A stretch of DNA of 5,902 nucleotides from Chloroflexota bacterium (GCA_002717725.1 PBBT01000011.1:10593-16494); one strand, 5' to 3'. Positions 1 through 5,813 are shown, numbered from the stretch's first letter. The notes: generated by a model not told the origin, from the letters alone. Made by a program: numbers and translations.

Positions 1-453
1 AATCTTTACGTTGCAATTTTATTGCCAACAAAATGGCAATTTGAATGGATTGAAGCTTGGTTCAAAAACACAACTTGGAATCTGTGGGGAAAGGAACCAT
101 ATCTTATTGGCGATCACGAAACGTATTATGGCAGAAAAGAATACGCTCGAGTCGGCGGCTGTTATTATTCAACACGATTAGCTGTAGCTGAATCACTGCT
201 ATCAGAAAAACGACAAGCAGGCGCTATACTTCTTAGGGAAATACATCCTGGATACATCCTACCTGTTGGCGTTTGGAATGTTCGTGAAAGTATCCGCCAT
301 CAAATGCAAACGAAATACGAATCTTTTGACACTCTTTCTGATACGCTTGATTACGCTTTCTCAAAACTCACTATAAAGAAAAATCAATGGCTGAATTCCA
401 GTTATTTGTTAAATCACGTTTTATTCCAAAAACGCATGACTGAATACCTATAG
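1..453 (+). CDS. Nre-family archaeal DNA repair protein, C-terminal part (5' end outside window)
   Basis: The frame is open from base 1 to a TAG at 451-453, giving 150 visible residues; the true start lies upstream, and the TTG at 22 is an internal Leu codon. The segment GGCYYSTRLAVAESL, then REIHPGYILPVGVWNVRE, matches the conserved C-terminal domain of archaeal Nre (NreA/NreB) proteins as I remember it. These are usually about 400 residues, so about 250 residues are missing from view. The last residues, QKRMTEYL, fit the PIP box (Q-x-x-hydrophobic-x-x-aromatic-aromatic/hydrophobic), through which NreA of other archaea binds the PCNA sliding clamp. Known role of the family: survival of DNA damage, for example by alkylating or crosslinking agents, with the biochemistry poorly defined. 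No T-rich terminator is obvious after the stop; a TATA box follows within 5 bases. Family call fairly sure; NreA versus NreB cannot be settled without the N-terminal half. Confidence 0.8.
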   Translation, partial: NLYVAILLPTKWQFEWIEAWFKNTTWNLWGKEPYLIGDHETYYGRKEYARVGGCYYSTRLAVAESLLSEKRQAGAILLREIHPGYILPVGVWNVRESIRHQMQTKYESFDTLSDTLDYAFSKLTIKKNQWLNSSYLLNHVLFQKRMTEYL

Positions 454-457
454 GCAA

Positions 458-465
458 TTTATATA
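458..465 (+). promoter_or_regulatory. Archaeal TATA box upstream of the structured element / glyA
   Basis: TTTATATA is a near-ideal archaeal TATA box. Its centre lies about 26 bases before position 488, the usual distance from TATA box to RNA start in archaea. Position 488 is where the left arm of the inverted repeat 488-494/544-550 begins. A weaker TATA-like TTATAAT lies at 476-482. The transcript could be a free small RNA or a glyA mRNA with a leader of about 119 bases. Confidence 0.55.
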
Positions 466-487
466 GAATCTTGTGTTATAATGAATC

Positions 488-550
488 AGGGGAGCAAATT
501 CAACTGAACCATAGGTGAGTTAATAGTTATTTTATTAACATTTCTCCCCT
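488..550 (+). ncRNA. Putative structured RNA element or glyA leader
   Basis: A 63-base element is closed by a perfect 7-bp inverted repeat, AGGGGAG (488-494) with CTCCCCT (544-550). Inside is a second perfect 7-bp hairpin, GTTAATA (519-525) with TATTAAC (533-539) around a 7-base loop. A weaker competing hairpin pairs AACT (502-505) with AGTT (518-521) and ACC (508-510) with GGT (514-516). The 5' arm starts at the RNA start predicted from the TATA box at 458-465. No T-run follows, so it is not a simple terminator. It has no T-arm, so it is not a tRNA, and I do not recognise a known riboswitch. It may be an independent small RNA or a regulatory leader of glyA. Transcription is inferred, not shown. 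Confidence 0.4.
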
Positions 551-568
551 AATCATCATTCAATAAAC

Positions 569-574
569 TTTATT
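569..574 (+). promoter_or_regulatory. Possible proximal TATA box of glyA
   Basis: TTTATT inside an A/T-rich run (562-576) has its centre about 26 bases before position 598, which would give an mRNA with only about 9 leader bases ahead of the TTG start. Short-leader transcripts are common in archaea. It is a weaker match than the box at 458-465, so glyA may use either promoter or both. Confidence 0.35.
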
Positions 575-606
575 TTCGCTAGGATTTACAAGTAATTTAG
601 ATTAAA

Positions 607-1917
607 TTGTCACGAGAAAAATATAACCAAGTTTTTGATTTACTAGAAAAACATCATAAATGGTTCTCTGAATCCATTCCTCTCATTGCATCTGAAAATA
701 TCCCTAGTCCTGCTGTACGAGAAGCATACGCATCAGACTTTGGAAACCGTTACGCAGAGGGATGGCCTGGCGAAAGAGTATATGCTGGCTGTAAATTCAT
801 TGACGAAGTTGAATTAATTACAATCGACCTAGCTAAAAAATTATTTAATGCCGAATTCGCTGACGTTAGACCAATCTCAGGAGTTTGTGCTAATCTTGCT
901 GTTTATTCTGCATTTACAAACCCTAATGATACAATGATGGCTTTACCTATACCATCTGGTGGACATATCTCACACGGACAGAAAAAATTCTCTGGTACTG
1001 CAGGATTAGTTCACGGACTGAACATAGAATATTTTGCATTTGACAGGGAAGAAATGAATATTGACGTAGATCAATCAAAACAACGAATTGAAAAACTGAT
1101 TGCCGACAATAAAAAACCTAGTTTTGCCATGTTCGGAGGCAGTTTGTTTCTTTTCCCACACCCTATGAAAGAACTTAAGGACTTTCTTAAAAGCCATGAT
1201 ATTTTCATTTGTTATGATTCTGCGCATGTTTCGGGATTAATTGCAGGTAAACAATTCCAAGATCCGTTACGTGAAGGCGCAGAGACCATGACACTCAGTA
1301 CACATAAAACACTTCCAGGTCCTCAAGGCGGGATGGTTTTGTCGTTTGACAAATATGCTGAAGACATCAAGAAGTCAGTATTTCCTGGAAATACAAGTAA
1401 TCATCACCTTCATAGTGTTGCAGGAAAAGCAATAGCATTTGCAGAAATGATTGAATTCGGAGAAGAATATTCTGCACAGACTGTTAAAAACGCACGCGCT
1501 CTTGCCGAAGCATTATCTTCACAAGGGATCGCTGTTTTAGGTGAAAAACATCACTTTACTGCATCGCATCAAATAGCCGTTGATGTTTCAAAATATGGCG
1601 ATGGTGGTAAGTTTGAACATGAACTTGAAGAAGCCAACTTGATTGCAAACAGGCAATTATTACCTGGCGACATTAAGGCAGGCAGGGATTATAAACGCCC
1701 TGGAGGTATAAGATTGGGAAGTTCTGAGGTAACTCGCCTTGGCATGAAAGAATCCGAAATGCAAGAAATTGCAAATTTCATCCATCGAATTATAGTCAAA
1801 AAAGAAAACCCTGAAACTGTCAAGAAAGATATTATAGAATTCAGAAAACAATTCAACAAAGTTCATTATGCATTTGAAAACTTGGCCGATGCCTACAAAT
1901 ACATAAAAATCCGTTAA
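607..1917 (+). CDS. glyA: Serine hydroxymethyltransferase (SHMT)
   Basis: This cytoplasmic PLP enzyme interconverts serine and glycine, moving a one-carbon unit to or from a tetrahydropterin carrier and so feeding purine, thymidylate and methionine synthesis. At 436 residues it has the usual SHMT length. Visible landmarks are LIASEN at 26-31, a YAEGWPGERVYAGC segment equivalent to the bacterial YAEGYPG..YYGG motif, the DSAH cofactor motif with D204 and H207, and STHKTLPGPQGG carrying the PLP lysine at K234. Bacterial enzymes have LRGPRGG where this one has LPGPQGG, consistent with an archaeal type; whether the carrier is tetrahydrofolate or another pterin cannot be read here. The start is TTG: an in-frame TAG lies at 598-600 and the first in-frame ATG is beyond residue 100. 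No Shine-Dalgarno site is visible. It stands as a single gene with a T-rich stretch after its stop. Confidence 0.96.
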   Translation: MSREKYNQVFDLLEKHHKWFSESIPLIASENIPSPAVREAYASDFGNRYAEGWPGERVYAGCKFIDEVELITIDLAKKLFNAEFADVRPISGVCANLAVYSAFTNPNDTMMALPIPSGGHISHGQKKFSGTAGLVHGLNIEYFAFDREEMNIDVDQSKQRIEKLIADNKKPSFAMFGGSLFLFPHPMKELKDFLKSHDIFICYDSAHVSGLIAGKQFQDPLREGAETMTLSTHKTLPGPQGGMVLSFDKYAEDIKKSVFPGNTSNHHLHSVAGKAIAFAEMIEFGEEYSAQTVKNARALAEALSSQGIAVLGEKHHFTASHQIAVDVSKYGDGGKFEHELEEANLIANRQLLPGDIKAGRDYKRPGGIRLGSSEVTRLGMKESEMQEIANFIHRIIVKKENPETVKKDIIEFRKQFNKVHYAFENLADAYKYIKIR

Positions 1918-1922
1918 TAAAA

Positions 1923-1936
1923 TTCTTTATTTTGTT
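1923..1936 (+). terminator. T-rich probable terminator after glyA
   Basis: The bases TTCTTTATTTTGTT begin six bases after the glyA stop. Archaeal RNA polymerase commonly stops at T-rich runs without a strong hairpin, and none is seen here. It overlaps the start of the promoter region of the next gene. Confidence 0.4.
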
Positions 1937-1946
1937 AATATATTAA
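1935..1946 (+). promoter_or_regulatory. Promoter of the secreted-protein cluster (palindromic TATA region)
   Basis: TTAATATATTAA is a perfect 12-bp palindrome containing a TATA-like core. Its centre is about 29 bases before the ATG at 1970, so the mRNA would start at or within a few bases of the start codon (leaderless). This is the only clear promoter before the three genes at 1970-4654. Confidence 0.5.
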
Positions 1947-1969
1947 TATCAGTAAAGTGGAAATAAACT

Positions 1970-2755
1970 ATGAAATATACCCAACCATTGATACTATCAA
2001 TTTTGCTTTTAGCCTCTATCTTACTTATCCCTGGAATCAAAGCTCATGACGGTACAGAATTTGAAGCTTATACCAGTACTTCCCCAACAATGGACGGTGT
2101 AATAAACGATGACGAATGGGCAGACGCATCAACAACAACTTTCTCTATTCCTGAAGGAGAAGTAACACTTTATGTTATGAATGACCGACGCAGTCTCTTC
2201 ATTGCTGCAAAAGTTGCCGACAATACACTTGACGAAGTTGTCAATGTAGGACTAGATATTCTCACTATAGACTTTGATGTTCGACATGATGGAGGAGAAT
2301 TCACTGTTGGCGAAGATACAATATCTATTGGCGCACGTAACCGAATAGGAGATGGTTTTGTTGGACCAGGACTTGATATTCTTGACGATAGTCAAATCGA
2401 CGTTGATGGAATGGTAGGTCGTATAGGTAATTTTAATCATTTTGAAATTGTACATCCAATCGATTCTGGAGATGCAAATGATATTGCTGCAGCTTATGGA
2501 CAAACAATAGGAGCTAGATTCATATTCTTCGATCAAAGCGGTCATGATAATGCCGTGATCAGTGTCTTTCCACTTGGTGTAGGAGCAGACGATAGTTCGC
2601 AGGCTAATTGGGCAGACATAACAATTGCAACCCCAACTGACGACGGATCTTCAGGTTCATCAGGAGGACTTCCAATAACTGAAATTGGAATAGTCGTCGT
2701 TCTCTTAGGCTGGGCTGCTTATTTCGGCTCCGTTATTCGTAAAAGACGAAGTTAA
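1970..2755 (+). CDS. Exported, C-terminally anchored surface protein with CBM9/DOMON-like domain
   Basis: The 261-residue product starts at ATG with a signal peptide (hydrophobic 7-20), predicted cleavage IKA|HDG after A25. Residues about 38-220 look like a beta-sandwich of the CBM9/DOMON-like superfamily: SPTMDGVINDDEW at 38-50, a strand VTLYVMNDRRSLFIAAKV at 65-82, and an acidic DFDVRHDGG stretch at 101-109 that could bind calcium. A Ser/Gly/Asp linker (221-233) leads to a membrane segment (239-256) and the basic tail RKRRS, so the domain would sit outside the cell. PITEIG just before the membrane segment faintly resembles the PEFG signal of thaumarchaeal sorting enzymes. Members of this superfamily bind sugars or haem; neither can be claimed here. 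It has a leaderless promoter and lies 22 bases ahead of the next gene. Export and anchoring are fairly sure, function unknown. Confidence 0.8.
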   Translation: MKYTQPLILSILLLASILLIPGIKAHDGTEFEAYTSTSPTMDGVINDDEWADASTTTFSIPEGEVTLYVMNDRRSLFIAAKVADNTLDEVVNVGLDILTIDFDVRHDGGEFTVGEDTISIGARNRIGDGFVGPGLDILDDSQIDVDGMVGRIGNFNHFEIVHPIDSGDANDIAAAYGQTIGARFIFFDQSGHDNAVISVFPLGVGADDSSQANWADITIATPTDDGSSGSSGGLPITEIGIVVVLLGWAAYFGSVIRKRRS

Positions 2756-2777
2756 TAATAACGTACTGGTCTATTAA

Positions 2778-3908
2778 TTGATATTGAAAACCATATTCTT
2801 AATCGTTCCTCTACTCTTGATACTCATTATTGGAGGCGGATTCCTGGTTACTGGTGATTTCTTCAAAGAATCCCCACAAATATGTTTTCTAGAACCATTA
2901 GAAAAAACATCCATAGACTTGTATTATTCATGCGAAGATTTCGATGAGGAAAACCCATTGAAACTTACAAAAATAGATCAAGATGAACTTGTTTTGCTTT
3001 CTCTGGAATTAATAAATGAAGATAGGGAAAAATACAACTCTCCTCTTGTAGAACTTGGCACCTCTTCAACAGCGCAAGAACATGCTGAAGAACTTCTTAA
3101 TATTTGCAAGACAAGCTATTGGAGTAACAACGGCATGAAACCGTATATGAGATATTCTGCTGATGGAGGCGAAGGCGCAATAAATGAAAATATTGCCGTC
3201 ATCGGCACTCCTGAAATACAAAAATACTGGACTCAAGAAAACTTGAAACAAATACTTGCATGGAATCAACATAACATGGTAGAACGAGACGAAGTAAATG
3301 AATTCAGACATTCAATGAACGTCCTCCATGACGATCATAATTATGTTAATGTGGGAATTGCATGGAGTAACTTTTGCGTAACTATTGTCCATCAATTTGA
3401 GGACAGGTATGTTGAATGGAAACAAAAACCTATCTTAACATTAAATAAAGAATTTATCCTTGCAGGGCAAGTCAATTTCAACGCTACAATTGAACAAATT
3501 GATATATTTTATGATCCAATACCGATGCCACTATCTGATCAAGAATTAATGTCTAGTCCTCCACTTTACGGATTTGGACATATCTGTTCACACCTAATGT
3601 GCTCGGACGGTTCCTTGCCTGTAGCAACCGTACTCCCTCACAGTGATTCGAATCTAACCCCTGATGTCTTAGAGGGGATACTGAACCAAAATAACCCTGC
3701 AAATTCAGAAAATATTCCCTTGTTTGTAGCACATAAATGGGAAATAACTCACGGTGAAGACTTTACAACCTTCTCAATCGAGGAGGATCTAGAAAGACTA
3801 CTCAACCTTACTGGTAAAGGAGTTTACACCGTTCTTGTATGGGCATCTCCTGCAGATAATCCATCCGACGGTATGGTGCTAACCACTATCTCGATATTCT
3901 TTTTATAA
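2778..3908 (+). CDS. Exported CAP (SCP/PR-1) domain protein
   Basis: The 376-residue product has a hydrophobic segment at 4-25 (signal or membrane anchor) and then a CAP domain at about 71-208. Supporting motifs are a helix LINEDREKYNSPLVELG, AQEHAEE with H102, GMKPYMRYSADGG at 119-131, NEN with E137, and RHSMNVL with H178 followed by HNYVNVGIAW. H102, E137 and H178 are candidates for the acid/histidine cluster of the CAP cavity. Residues about 220-376 look mostly beta-stranded and carry C270 and C275; I do not recognise this part. Six cysteines after the hydrophobic segment (36, 52, 110, 200, 270, 275) suit an exported protein with disulfides. The start is TTG at 2778, directly after an in-frame TAA; TTG at 2784 is an equally possible start (MKTIF), and the first ATG falls inside the CAP domain. 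CAP proteins have varied roles, so substrate and function are unknown. Confidence 0.8.
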   Translation: MILKTIFLIVPLLLILIIGGGFLVTGDFFKESPQICFLEPLEKTSIDLYYSCEDFDEENPLKLTKIDQDELVLLSLELINEDREKYNSPLVELGTSSTAQEHAEELLNICKTSYWSNNGMKPYMRYSADGGEGAINENIAVIGTPEIQKYWTQENLKQILAWNQHNMVERDEVNEFRHSMNVLHDDHNYVNVGIAWSNFCVTIVHQFEDRYVEWKQKPILTLNKEFILAGQVNFNATIEQIDIFYDPIPMPLSDQELMSSPPLYGFGHICSHLMCSDGSLPVATVLPHSDSNLTPDVLEGILNQNNPANSENIPLFVAHKWEITHGEDFTTFSIEEDLERLLNLTGKGVYTVLVWASPADNPSDGMVLTTISIFFL

Positions 3909-3928
3909 ACTAAACCAATCTCAATTCA

Positions 3929-4654
3929 ATGCGCACAATAGTTATTTTGTTCATATTATTGTTGATGTTACCAACGGCATCGGCACACATTCCATATATC
4001 GCAAGATCAGAAACATCTGCACGTAACCCAATAGAAATTGAAGACATTCATCTATCTCAAGTCTGGTATTTTGAGCAGGAAACTTCTGATTCAGATGTCT
4101 GGCTTTTTTTCAGGACAGAAACTTCTGATGAATTATTTGTACAATTAGGCGTTCCAGTTCTTGATAAATTAAAAAATTATGAACCTACTATTACAATTTA
4201 TCACATTCATATAGAAAACGACGATAATCCTGGAGCTCCACTCAATCCTGCAGACTTGGAGAATTTGATCTGGAGCTTTCATGAACACGCTAACTACACA
4301 ACTAATTTTCCGAAACCATCAGATGCTTGCACCAGAGGAATTTCCAGAGAATCACCATGCATCTTCCATGAAACATTTACGGACACATACAGCTGGATCT
4401 TGTCTGAAGATAGACTACCAATTGAACCGGGAAGATACTTGATACGCGGAACCTCCGAAGACAAAGGCACCATGTGGATTGCCGTCGGTGAAAGAGAAGA
4501 ATTCTCAGCTTCTCAATTACCATTTCTAATGTCCAGAACTTCTTCAATAAATAATTTACATGGAAATGAATCCAACAACAATTCCGTGTTAATTGCAACT
4601 GGAGCTGTTGTCGCCTTTCTTGCATTCGTAATCTACAGGCGAAGAACTTCGTAA
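3929..4654 (+). CDS. Exported His-rich surface protein with C-terminal membrane anchor
   Basis: The 241-residue product has a textbook signal peptide with cleavage ASA|HIP after A19, a beta-rich outer domain (about 30-195), an Asn/Ser-rich linker and a C-terminal membrane segment (219-236) followed by RRRTS. It resembles, from memory, archaeal proteins of unknown function whose mature form begins His-Thr-Pro and which carry a segment like IEDIHLSQVWYF; I cannot name a family. Histidines cluster as HIH (92-94) and HEH (118-120), with H20, H41, H147 and H211 besides, so metal binding is possible. C134 and C144 could form a disulfide. The ATG lies 20 bases after the CAP gene stop with no clear promoter between, so the two are probably co-transcribed. 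Export and anchoring are fairly sure, function unknown. Confidence 0.75.
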   Translation: MRTIVILFILLLMLPTASAHIPYIARSETSARNPIEIEDIHLSQVWYFEQETSDSDVWLFFRTETSDELFVQLGVPVLDKLKNYEPTITIYHIHIENDDNPGAPLNPADLENLIWSFHEHANYTTNFPKPSDACTRGISRESPCIFHETFTDTYSWILSEDRLPIEPGRYLIRGTSEDKGTMWIAVGEREEFSASQLPFLMSRTSSINNLHGNESNNNSVLIATGAVVAFLAFVIYRRRTS

Positions 4655-4660
4655 ACAACG

Positions 4661-4668
4661 TTTATATA
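4661..4668 (+). promoter_or_regulatory. TATA box of the hsp20 gene
   Basis: TTTATATA lies with its centre about 26 bases before position 4691, giving an expected RNA start near 4689-4692 and a leader of about 17 bases. It is seven bases after the stop of the preceding gene. Confidence 0.7.
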
Positions 4669-4675
4669 TTATAGA

Positions 4676-4694
4676 TACTAACTTAAGGTTAGTA
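4676..4694 (+). promoter_or_regulatory. Operator-like inverted repeat over the hsp20 transcription start
   Basis: TACTAAC (4676-4682) and GTTAGTA (4688-4694) are perfect reverse complements separated by TTAAG. The repeat lies between the TATA box and the start codon and covers the predicted RNA start. A repressor bound here would block RNA polymerase, as the Phr repressor does at heat shock promoters of Pyrococcus. The regulator and its binding are inferred. Confidence 0.5.
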
Positions 4695-4695
4695 A

Positions 4696-4701
4696 CGAGG
4701 T
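4696..4701 (+). promoter_or_regulatory. Ribosome binding site of hsp20
   Basis: CGAGGT contains GAGGT, complementary to the conserved 3' end of archaeal 16S rRNA, and GAGG ends seven bases before the ATG at 4708. It supports that ATG over the out-of-frame ATG at 4704. The other genes here lack such a site. Confidence 0.6.
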
Positions 4702-4707
4702 ATATGT

Positions 4708-5211
4708 ATGAACAAACGAAATAATTTCATAGATCGAATATTCGAGAACATGTTCCATGAGATGTCGAGTCTCAATTCCATGTTCAACAACACCGAATTC
4801 CCCAAGAACGTCGAGGCTGGCAAGCCATACTTTTATGGTTACACCATGGAAGTAGGTCCAGACGGACAACCTGTAGTTAACAAATTTGGAAATATTGATC
4901 AGTCCAACAAAACCCAAACCATCTCTGAGCATCGAGATCCTACAGTTGACGTACTCGAAAGCAAGGAAGGCAACTCAATCAAAATCATAGCAGATCTACC
5001 TGGCGTAACAAAAGATAACATCAAAGTTACAGAGAACCAAGGAGTTGTCAACATTGCCGCAGAGAACGGCGATCGAAAGTATAACAAAAATATTCCAACC
5101 GGAAAAAAACTTGACGCTGACAAGTCCAAGGCAAATTTCACAAACGGAGTATTGGAGTTAGACATTCCTCTACGTAAATCCGAAGACGAAAAGAATATTC
5201 GAATTGACTAG
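4708..5211 (+). CDS. Small heat shock protein, Hsp20 (alpha-crystallin) family
   Basis: This is an ATP-independent cytoplasmic chaperone that holds unfolding proteins in large oligomers. The 167 residues comprise a variable N-terminal arm (1-40), an archaeal-type segment YGYTMEVGPDGQPVV (43-57), and the alpha-crystallin domain (about 77-155). That domain shows DPTVDVLE at its start, ADLPGV at 95-100 and the signature stretch KANFTNGVLELDIPL at 141-155. The C-terminus ends NIRID, carrying an I-x-I motif (164-166) that docks on neighbouring subunits, so the protein looks complete. The gene has its own TATA box, an inverted repeat over the RNA start, a Shine-Dalgarno site and a hairpin terminator, so it is a self-contained unit probably induced by heat or other stress. 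The 5' part is richer in GC (about 50% over 4801-4860 by hand count) than glyA (about 40% over 1081-1140), perhaps codon bias for high expression. Confidence 0.93.
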   Translation: MNKRNNFIDRIFENMFHEMSSLNSMFNNTEFPKNVEAGKPYFYGYTMEVGPDGQPVVNKFGNIDQSNKTQTISEHRDPTVDVLESKEGNSIKIIADLPGVTKDNIKVTENQGVVNIAAENGDRKYNKNIPTGKKLDADKSKANFTNGVLELDIPLRKSEDEKNIRID

Positions 5212-5220
5212 TTCAACCCA

Positions 5221-5275
5221 TAAGTTTAATCCTAGTAAATCTCCCCATGACTACTAGGGTTAACTTATTTTTTTT
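5221..5275 (+). terminator. Hairpin plus T-run terminator after hsp20
   Basis: Ten bases after the hsp20 stop, 5221-5237 pairs with 5252-5267 in a 16-bp stem with one bulged T (5226) and one G-T pair. The core is CCTAGTA against TACTAGG, and the loop is 14 bases. Eight T bases follow at 5268-5275. This has the form of a bacterial intrinsic terminator. In archaea the T-run alone can stop transcription, so the hairpin may instead protect the mRNA end. Confidence 0.7.
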
Positions 5276-5287
5276 GATTCATTACAG

Positions 5288-5293
5288 ATATAA
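5288..5293 (+). promoter_or_regulatory. TATA box of the metallopeptidase-like gene
   Basis: ATATAA has its centre 26 bases before the A of the ATG at 5316, so transcription should begin at the start codon and give a leaderless mRNA. It lies after the hsp20 terminator, supporting separate transcription. Confidence 0.5.
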
Positions 5294-5315
5294 GTAAAAA
5301 ACACACAGTGATTCT

Positions 5316-5813
5316 ATGAATGAATATCCTCTTGTTACACAATTAAAGGAAGCTTCAGATTATGACAAAGTCTTTGACTTGGTTAAGAGCACTGTAGAAA
5401 AATCTATCTCTCAACATCGTGCAGGTCTTACACTTATCCTAGCTGAAATTCCAAATCACATTGGTGCATATTTTGTAGAAGGAGGTAACATCATTGTCAT
5501 GAACAAGACAATCTTGAATGCAATGAAACAACTAACTTCCACAAAGGAGGAATTCAATTCTTTCGTTTATTCAATTTTAACACATGAATACTTACACTCT
5601 CTGGGCTATTCTGAAGAGTCCGTCGTCAGACCTCTCGTCAAGAAGATCAGCGAAGAGCACTTCGGACCAAGCCATATCACGTCAACCCTTTCAAGCCACG
5701 AGCTATTCTCAATCTATCCCAAGCTTAGAAACCTAGGCCCAGGAAGGGAGAATCACCAGGATTTCGAAGTAATAGACAACTTCGACAAGTCTAGCATGTC
5801 GTATATCGGCTAA
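5316..5813 (+). CDS. Putative zinc metallopeptidase-like protein (HEYLH motif)
   Basis: The 165-residue protein has no signal peptide or membrane segment, so it is probably cytoplasmic. THEYLHSLGY at 89-98 contains HExxH (H90, E91, H94), the zinc-binding and catalytic motif of many metallopeptidases. It sits in a predicted helix after a strand-like NIIVMNKTIL stretch at 58-67. The third zinc ligand is unclear: E100, E114 and H120 (in FGPSH) are candidates. From memory, archaeal proteins of unknown function share the LHEYLH-LGY...VR...FG..H pattern; I know of no assigned substrate. The ATG is favoured by a leaderless promoter and no Shine-Dalgarno site is present. Base composition changes within the gene: about 33% GC at 5341-5400 and 52% at 5641-5700 by hand count. 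A gene on the other strand probably overlaps its stop by four bases. Confidence 0.75.
   Translation: MNEYPLVTQLKEASDYDKVFDLVKSTVEKSISQHRAGLTLILAEIPNHIGAYFVEGGNIIVMNKTILNAMKQLTSTKEEFNSFVYSILTHEYLHSLGYSEESVVRPLVKKISEEHFGPSHITSTLSSHELFSIYPKLRNLGPGRENHQDFEVIDNFDKSSMSYIG

Noticed and set aside
22..453. TTG at 22 as start of the first gene
   Set aside because: The frame is open to base 1, and the conserved Nre domain needs upstream residues, so the TTG is an internal leucine codon.
481..507. Small upstream ORF starting ATG AAT CAG, eight codons
   Set aside because: It is very short, has no ribosome binding site, and would start before the RNA start predicted from the TATA box.
479..521. C/D box guide RNA (ATAATGA, CTGA at 504-507, GTGAGTT)
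   Set aside because: Box C is imperfect and lies upstream of the predicted RNA start, the guide spacing is too long, the C' box matches at only 4 of 7 positions, and no final D box is present.
488..550. A tRNA, because of the 7-bp closing stem
   Set aside because: The element is only 63 bases, has no T-arm consensus, no convincing D or anticodon arms and no CCA or discriminator context.
488..550. Tetrahydrofolate riboswitch, suggested by the folate-linked gene glyA
   Set aside because: The conserved bases and junctions of that riboswitch, as I remember them, are not present; only the presence of a closing stem is shared.
1660..1866. Minus-strand ORF inside glyA, and similar ones at 2252-2545, 3066-3311, 4377-4658 and 4899-5165
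   Set aside because: All are antisense to strongly supported genes and show low-complexity or implausible composition.
4678..4932. Minus-strand ORF of 84 codons opposite the hsp20 promoter and 5' end
   Set aside because: It lies opposite a well-supported gene and its promoter, and its sequence resembles no protein family.
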